Below are positions 13,483-17,480 of a DNA stretch of 17,480 bases, piece after piece. The stretch lies in contig JAIRNB010000154.1 of assembly GCA_031258265.1 (NCBI GenBank), positions 1 through 17,480 of the forward strand. The letters run 5' to 3'. Each line of letters starts with the position of its first letter. Positions within the stretch are counted from its first letter, which is position 1. Origin of the DNA: Treponema sp. (GTDB taxonomy: Bacteria; Spirochaetota; Spirochaetia; Treponematales; Breznakiellaceae). The translations under genes were made by a program, and so were the position numbers. The notes beneath the pieces were generated by a model, which saw nothing but the letters and a program-made list of their open reading frames with translations, searched no databases and had not been told where the DNA came from.

Positions 13483-13496
13483 TGGAAACGCTTTAA
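13483..13496. promoter_or_regulatory. LacI/CcpA-type operator-like site before the GH9 gene
   Basis: TGGAAACGCTTTAA resembles the catabolite-responsive and LacI-family operator form (TG-AA-CG-T with a central CG) with two deviations. It matches the site at 5056-5069 at ten of fourteen positions, including the GAAACG-x-TT core. It lies 22 bases before the GH9 start codon. No clear promoter overlaps it, so it could act as a roadblock or serve a promoter I cannot see. Confidence 0.4.
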
Positions 13497-13518
13497 CAAA
13501 CTAAGGAGGTAATCCGGC

Positions 13519-15270
13519 ATGGGGATACTTATTAACCATCTGGGCTACAGCAGCAGGGGGCCCAAAAAGGCGATCCTGCAGGGCGGGGATGATCCCCGGG
13601 GATTTTCTTTGGTAGACCGGGAGGGCGGGGAGGTTTTCCGGGGCAGTCTTCAAAGCCATGGGGAAGTGGCAAACTGGAAGACCGGCTTTTACTGGAGCGC
13701 CGATTTTTCCCCTGTGACAAAGGAAGGGTTTTACCGTGTCGTGGTAGAGACCAAAACGGGCTCCCTAAGTTCCGATGTCTTTGAAATTCGGGACTCCCTT
13801 TTAACTATGCGGATGCTGTCTGCGGTGGGCTATTACTTTAAAGCCCAGCGGGCCTCCGGGGAGTGGCTTCTCTGCGACCGGGACCTGCCTTTCCAGGGGG
13901 AGCGTCAAGGCCGGATAGACGCCCATGGCGGCTGGTACGATGCCACCGGCGACTACGGCATCCACCTGTCCCACCTGTCCCATAGTACAACGCATAATCC
14001 CCAGCAGATCGGTTTCAGCGTCTACGCTTTTTTCAAGGTCTGCGAATTGCTGGAACGATCTGGCAATGATGAGTACAGCATGGTAAAACGCCGTATGCTG
14101 GACGAAGGCAGTCATGGGGCGGATTTTTTAATGCGGATGCGCGCCCCGGGGGGCAGTTTTTTCCGTTCGATTAACCGCCAAACCGCCTTTACCCCGGTGC
14201 TGGATCACCGGCATATCGGCTTTGAATACCACCGGTCAAGCAGTCAATTTTCCAAAACGGCAAGTACCGCCGGTGAAGAAACCATTGGGGACGAAAATTA
14301 TGAAACCAGCCTGCGTTCCGGCGGCGGACTCGCCATTGCCGCCCTGGCTATCGCCGGACGCCATCACTATCCCGGCAGGGATTATAGTTCCGAAGAGTAT
14401 GTTCTTGCGGCGAAAAGGGCCTGGGATCATCTGGAATCGGAAAACGAAAAATACACCAACGACGGAGAATGGAATCTGGTGGATGAATACTGCGCCCTCA
14501 TGGCCCTAACCGAACTTTGGCGCAGTACCGGTGAATATGGTTATCTGAACAAGGCCCGGGAGATGTATGGCCGGATATGCCTCCGGGGGGAAGATGCGGG
14601 GAATGGGACGCTGCGCCTCATGGTCCGGCCCGGTCAGCCTTACCACCATGCGGCGGAAGAGGGAATGCCCGTAACGGCCATGCTCCAATACGCCGAAATC
14701 GAAACCGACCGGGAGCGCCGCGCCGGAATAATCGAATTCTGCGAGAAGATCATGCGGCGCGTGATATACCTTACCGATTCGGTAATAAACCCCTTTGGTT
14801 ATCCCCGCCTGGAATGCCGGAGAGGGGACGGAACTGTTAAACAGCAGTTCTTCTTCCCCCACGACTCCAGCGCCGCGCCCTGGTGGCAGGGAGAAAATGC
14901 CCGGATTGCCTCTATCGCCGCCGCCGCCAGAATCCTGGCGTTCCAGACCGCCGACACCGCCCTGGCCGCCCGTTTAGAACGGCTTGCCCAGGAACCGCTG
15001 GACTGGATCATGGGGCTTAATCCGTTTGATAGCTGCATGATCGAAGGGTACGGAAAAAATAACATCCAGTATTTCTTTAATAACCGTTACGACTTTTTGA
15101 ATTGCCCCGGCGGCATTGTCAACGGTATCACCAGTGATCTTGAGGATGAAGAGGGGATCGGATTTATCAGTGAAAGCGGCGGACCGGTAAACGATAACTG
15201 GCGATGGGCGGAACAGTGGATACCCCACGCAAGCTGGTATTTGTACGCCATGGCTTTGAAAGGAGAATAA
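13519..15270 (+). CDS. Cytoplasmic glycoside hydrolase family 9, possible exo-beta-glucosaminidase
   Basis: This 583-residue protein has an N-terminal Ig-like domain (about residues 2-92, opening INHLGYSSRGPKKAIL as in the CelD-N domain of GH9) and a GH9 catalytic (alpha/alpha)6 barrel. The paired aspartates lie in GGWYDATGDYG (D141 and D145; one should be the catalytic base), and the C-terminal WRWAEQWIPHASW carries Glu565 as the likely acid. GLNPFDSCMIEGYGKNN and PGGIVNGIT are also family features. There is no signal peptide, so it acts on imported oligosaccharides. AAGGAGGT before the ATG is near perfect. Sub-families of this kind include the Vibrio/Photobacterium exo-beta-D-glucosaminidases and cello-oligosaccharide hydrolases. 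The amino-sugar-type genes downstream favour the former, which is an inference. Confidence 0.88.
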   Translation: MGILINHLGYSSRGPKKAILQGGDDPRGFSLVDREGGEVFRGSLQSHGEVANWKTGFYWSADFSPVTKEGFYRVVVETKTGSLSSDVFEIRDSLLTMRMLSAVGYYFKAQRASGEWLLCDRDLPFQGERQGRIDAHGGWYDATGDYGIHLSHLSHSTTHNPQQIGFSVYAFFKVCELLERSGNDEYSMVKRRMLDEGSHGADFLMRMRAPGGSFFRSINRQTAFTPVLDHRHIGFEYHRSSSQFSKTASTAGEETIGDENYETSLRSGGGLAIAALAIAGRHHYPGRDYSSEEYVLAAKRAWDHLESENEKYTNDGEWNLVDEYCALMALTELWRSTGEYGYLNKAREMYGRICLRGEDAGNGTLRLMVRPGQPYHHAAEEGMPVTAMLQYAEIETDRERRAGIIEFCEKIMRRVIYLTDSVINPFGYPRLECRRGDGTVKQQFFFPHDSSAAPWWQGENARIASIAAAARILAFQTADTALAARLERLAQEPLDWIMGLNPFDSCMIEGYGKNNIQYFFNNRYDFLNCPGGIVNGITSDLEDEEGIGFISESGGPVNDNWRWAEQWIPHASWYLYAMALKGE

Positions 15271-15275
15271 GTGTT

Positions 15276-16337
15276 ATGGATAAGACGATGTACGATTACA
15301 TCCTGGAACAACCCGCGGTTCTCCGGGACATTCTGGAAAACCGCGGCGCCTATACCGGGGAATTTGCCGCTTACATGAATACCCACAAGCCGGACCGGAT
15401 CTACCTTATTGCCAGCGGTACATCCAACAATGCCGCCCTGCAATCGGCCCGGTTTATGGAATATGCGCTGGGAATCGAAGTCAGCGCCGCGGCGCCGTCC
15501 TTTTTACCGGAAATACGGGGCGCAAATCCCCTGCTTATTTTTATCTCCCAGGGCGGCGGTTCGACCAATACCATTGCCGCCTGTAAAAATTTGGAGAGCT
15601 ATCCCCGGCTGGCAATGACGGGGCAGGAACAGTCCCGTCTTAAAGAAATTTGTCCCCGGCATATTTTAATCCCCTGCGGCGAAGAAAAGGCGGGGCCGAA
15701 AACCAAGGGTTATACCGCCACGATCCTTACCCTTTATCTGATGGCCCTGGAGGCCGGGGGAGGGAAGGGGGAGCTATCACCGGAACACTGCCTTGAGGTT
15801 CTTTCCCTGGTCCCCGGATACATAGCGGAGAATACCGGTATTGCCGAAAAATGGTTCGAGGAAAATAAAGAGGACCTGCGGAACATGAGCGGCTGTATGG
15901 TGGTGGGGAAAAATACCGCCGGCCTTACGGCCCGGGAGGCGGCGCTGAAACTCCAGGAAACCATGCTTATCCCCGCGGCGGGCTACGATTTTGAAGAATT
16001 CCTCCACGGTCCCGTATGCGCGGCCGGTGAGGGAGAGGGGGCTGTATACTTTATGCCGCCGGAGGAGGACCCCGATTACCAGCGCATGGCGGCGCTGGTT
16101 GAATTCCACCGGGGAATAAGCCCCAAGGTCTATACCCTGGGGGGCGGCGGGAAACTGCGGGACCGGAGGGACTGTGTTCTTAAAACCACCGGCCACTGGT
16201 ATACATCTGTTTTTGAAGACATTTTACCCTGTCAGTTGATGGGCGCAAGGCTGCCGGAACTAAGCGGCCTTGGCGATAAGGGTATGCAGCGTTTTAAGCA
16301 GCTTGACGAGACCCTTAAAATGAAATTCAAAAGTTAA
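15276..16337 (+). CDS. GlmS-like SIS-domain sugar isomerase, possible glucosamine-6-phosphate deaminase
   Basis: This 353-residue protein contains two tandem SIS domains, like the isomerase half of GlmS but without the glutaminase half. SIS-1 carries the phosphate-binding SGTSNNAA (47-54) and ISQGGGSTNT (90-99), and a TKGYTA segment (143-148) follows. SIS-2 carries EFLHGP (231-236), equivalent to the ring-opening loop of GlmS. I chose the ATG at 15276, ten bases after AAGGAG; the longer frame from 15204 would overlap the GH9 gene by 67 bases. Proteins of this form include SIS-type glucosamine-6-phosphate deaminases (NagB-II/AgaS) and fructoselysine-6-phosphate deglycases (FrlB). The kinase next door suggests a 6-phosphate substrate. 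It starts five bases after the GH9 stop and is clearly co-transcribed. Confidence 0.87.
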   Translation: MDKTMYDYILEQPAVLRDILENRGAYTGEFAAYMNTHKPDRIYLIASGTSNNAALQSARFMEYALGIEVSAAAPSFLPEIRGANPLLIFISQGGGSTNTIAACKNLESYPRLAMTGQEQSRLKEICPRHILIPCGEEKAGPKTKGYTATILTLYLMALEAGGGKGELSPEHCLEVLSLVPGYIAENTGIAEKWFEENKEDLRNMSGCMVVGKNTAGLTAREAALKLQETMLIPAAGYDFEEFLHGPVCAAGEGEGAVYFMPPEEDPDYQRMAALVEFHRGISPKVYTLGGGGKLRDRRDCVLKTTGHWYTSVFEDILPCQLMGARLPELSGLGDKGMQRFKQLDETLKMKFKS

Positions 16338-16340
16338 GCC

Positions 16341-17285
16341 ATGAAATATGTGATCGGTATTGACAGCGGGGGAACAAAATACCGGATATTGGCCTGTTCG
16401 CTGGAGGGAAAGAAACTTGGCGCTTACGAGGGAACCGCCGGTACCCATTACTCCCTGACCAGGGAAGAATTACTGCGCCGCGTCAACGGGAATCTCGATT
16501 CCTGCCTTGCCGGTTTCGGCGGCAGGAGGGAAGATTGCGCCTATCTGGTATGCGGAACCACCGGTCTGGACAGCGAGGAAGATGGGGTTTTTCTTACCGA
16601 ATTCTACGGCGGCCTGGAAGGGTTTCACTGTCCCGTGCTGTGCATCAACGATGCGGAGCTGGCCCATTACACGGTAATCGGCGGAGAGGGGGTCCTGGTT
16701 ATTTCGGGGACCGGTTCTATCGCCTTTGGACGTAACCGCAGGGGAGAAAGCGCCCGGGCCGGAGGCTGGCTTTTTTCTATCATGGGGGATGAGGGTTCGG
16801 GGTCCTGGGTTTCCCGGCAGGCCCTCCGCCAACTGGGCCGCTGGTTCGACGGCGCCGTTCCCGACGGGCCCCTGTTCCGCATGATTCGGGAATCTCTGGC
16901 AATCACTGCCAGGAAGGATCTGATGGATTACTCGGCGCGGCTCCTTGCGCCGCCCCGGGAATCGCCGAAACTCGGCCCCCTGGTGGACAGGGCGGCGGAA
17001 GAAGGGGATCTTATCGCCATTGGGATCATCGAGGCCGCCGCCGGGGAAATCTTTAACCTGGTCCGCGATACCGCCGCCATGCTGGGTATGGAAAAAGATG
17101 CGGAGCTAAAGATTGGCCTGTGGGGCAGTAATATCCTCAACAGCCCCCTGCATCAGAGGGCTTTTAGACGCCTGGCGGCTGCCCGCTATCCCCAGGCGGA
17201 AATTCTTACGCCTAAACGAAGCGCCGTTGAAGGGGCGGTTGAAATGGCCCTGGAACGCTGCCGGGCAAACAAAGACTCTATTTAG
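16341..17285 (+). CDS. BadF/BadG/BcrA/BcrD-family sugar kinase, probable glucosamine or N-acetylglucosamine kinase
   Basis: This 314-residue ASKHA-fold kinase phosphorylates an amino sugar with ATP in the cytoplasm. Motifs are IDSGGTK (7-13, phosphate-1), CGTTGLDS (71-78), NDAELA (103-108, with the probable catalytic Asp at 104), ISGTGSIAFG (121-130, phosphate-2) and GGWLFSIMGDEGSGSW (141-156), which together match GlcNAc/GlcN kinases of this family. The lack of cysteine ligands for a 4Fe-4S cluster separates it from the benzoyl-CoA-reductase activators. The gene starts three bases after the SIS stop codon with no clear Shine-Dalgarno sequence, so it is probably translated by coupling. In Vibrio the glucosamine-specific kinase of this family is encoded beside a GH9 enzyme. 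Glucosamine versus N-acetylglucosamine cannot be settled from the sequence. Confidence 0.9.
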   Translation: MKYVIGIDSGGTKYRILACSLEGKKLGAYEGTAGTHYSLTREELLRRVNGNLDSCLAGFGGRREDCAYLVCGTTGLDSEEDGVFLTEFYGGLEGFHCPVLCINDAELAHYTVIGGEGVLVISGTGSIAFGRNRRGESARAGGWLFSIMGDEGSGSWVSRQALRQLGRWFDGAVPDGPLFRMIRESLAITARKDLMDYSARLLAPPRESPKLGPLVDRAAEEGDLIAIGIIEAAAGEIFNLVRDTAAMLGMEKDAELKIGLWGSNILNSPLHQRAFRRLAAARYPQAEILTPKRSAVEGAVEMALERCRANKDSI

Positions 17286-17365
17286 TTTACAATCGTGAAA
17301 ATTCCGGGCATCATAAGGTCTTGGACGTGTGGTGAAGGGCCGCGGGTCCGGAAGGAGAAGGAACC

Positions 17366-17480
17366 ATGAAAAAGGTATTGATCACGGGGGCCGACCGGGG
17401 TTTGGGTCTTGCGGCCTGTAAAGAATTTCTTGCAGACGGCTGGGAAATTTTCGCCGGACAGTTTATGCCCCAGTGGCCTG
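17366..17480 (+). CDS. Short-chain dehydrogenase/reductase, N-terminal fragment
   Basis: Only the first 38 codons lie in the window. They read as the start of a Rossmann fold: a beta strand KKVLIT, the nucleotide-binding TGADRGLG (residues 7-14, TGxxxGxG), a helix AACKEFLADG and a second strand EIFAG. GAAGGAG precedes the ATG at a suitable distance. It follows the kinase after 80 bases with no convincing terminator, so it may belong to the same operon. Substrate and cofactor preference cannot be judged. Confidence 0.8.
   Translation, partial: MKKVLITGADRGLGLAACKEFLADGWEIFAGQFMPQWP

Noticed and set aside
15276..16337. MurNAc-6-phosphate etherase (MurQ) or full GlmS
   Set aside because: Two SIS domains with a GlmS-like EFLHGP loop do not fit single-SIS MurQ, and the N-terminal glutaminase domain needed for GlmS is missing.
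16341..17285. Activator of 2-hydroxyacyl-CoA dehydratase or benzoyl-CoA reductase
   Set aside because: It is the same superfamily, but cluster-binding cysteines are not apparent. The NDAELA and GGWLFSIMGDEGSG segments plus the sugar-gene neighbours fit an amino-sugar kinase.

Overview
The window looks like a chromosomal segment of a spirochaete, most plausibly a host-associated Treponema of the termite-gut type. The grounds are indirect. GC is moderate (around half by eye), all genes lie on one strand, and the segment is dominated by carbohydrate-uptake modules. The three periplasmic binding proteins share an unusual 'FAGG-basic' signal-peptide end with no lipobox cysteine. The taxonomic call comes from protein style only and is tentative.

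Layout, all on the + strand. (1) 1-906 has no credible gene and is packed with perfect inverted repeats, ending in a good promoter. (2) 907-4710 is a cluster of an orphan family-5 (OppA-like) binding protein, a cytoplasmic cyclophilin, a six-repeat TolB-like beta-propeller and a sugar-phosphate isomerase/epimerase TIM barrel, closed by an intrinsic terminator at 4759-4792. (3) 5018-9249 is a LacI-family regulator with its own promoter and an overlapping LacI-type operator, then a complete CUT1 sugar ABC importer (binding protein and two permeases) without an ATPase. (4) 9443-9988 is a lone macro-domain ADP-ribose hydrolase behind a near-perfect 30-bp palindrome. (5) 10229-17285 is a second CUT1 importer, again without an ATPase, followed by a signal-less GH9 glycosidase, a GlmS-like SIS-domain protein and a BadF/BcrA-type sugar kinase. 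(6) From 17366 a short-chain dehydrogenase runs off the end.

The most coherent system is region 5. Importer, cytosolic GH9, SIS aldose-ketose isomerase/deaminase and amino-sugar kinase match, in content and roughly in order, the enzymes Vibrio uses for glucosamine/chitosan oligosaccharides (GH9 exo-glucosaminidase next to a BadF-family glucosamine kinase). I infer a route of uptake of glucosamine (or beta-glucan) oligosaccharides, release of monomers in the cytosol, phosphorylation at C6, and deamination/isomerisation to fructose-6-phosphate. A LacI-like operator before the GH9 gene resembles the one at the LacI gene, so the two importer loci may share control.

The other strong signal is non-coding. 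The intergenic DNA is full of perfect short-loop hairpins, most densely at 547-768, where seven stems are almost contiguous and two carry the exceptionally stable GCGAAGC mini-hairpin core. A second stack fills the gap between the binding-protein and permease genes at 11490-11707.
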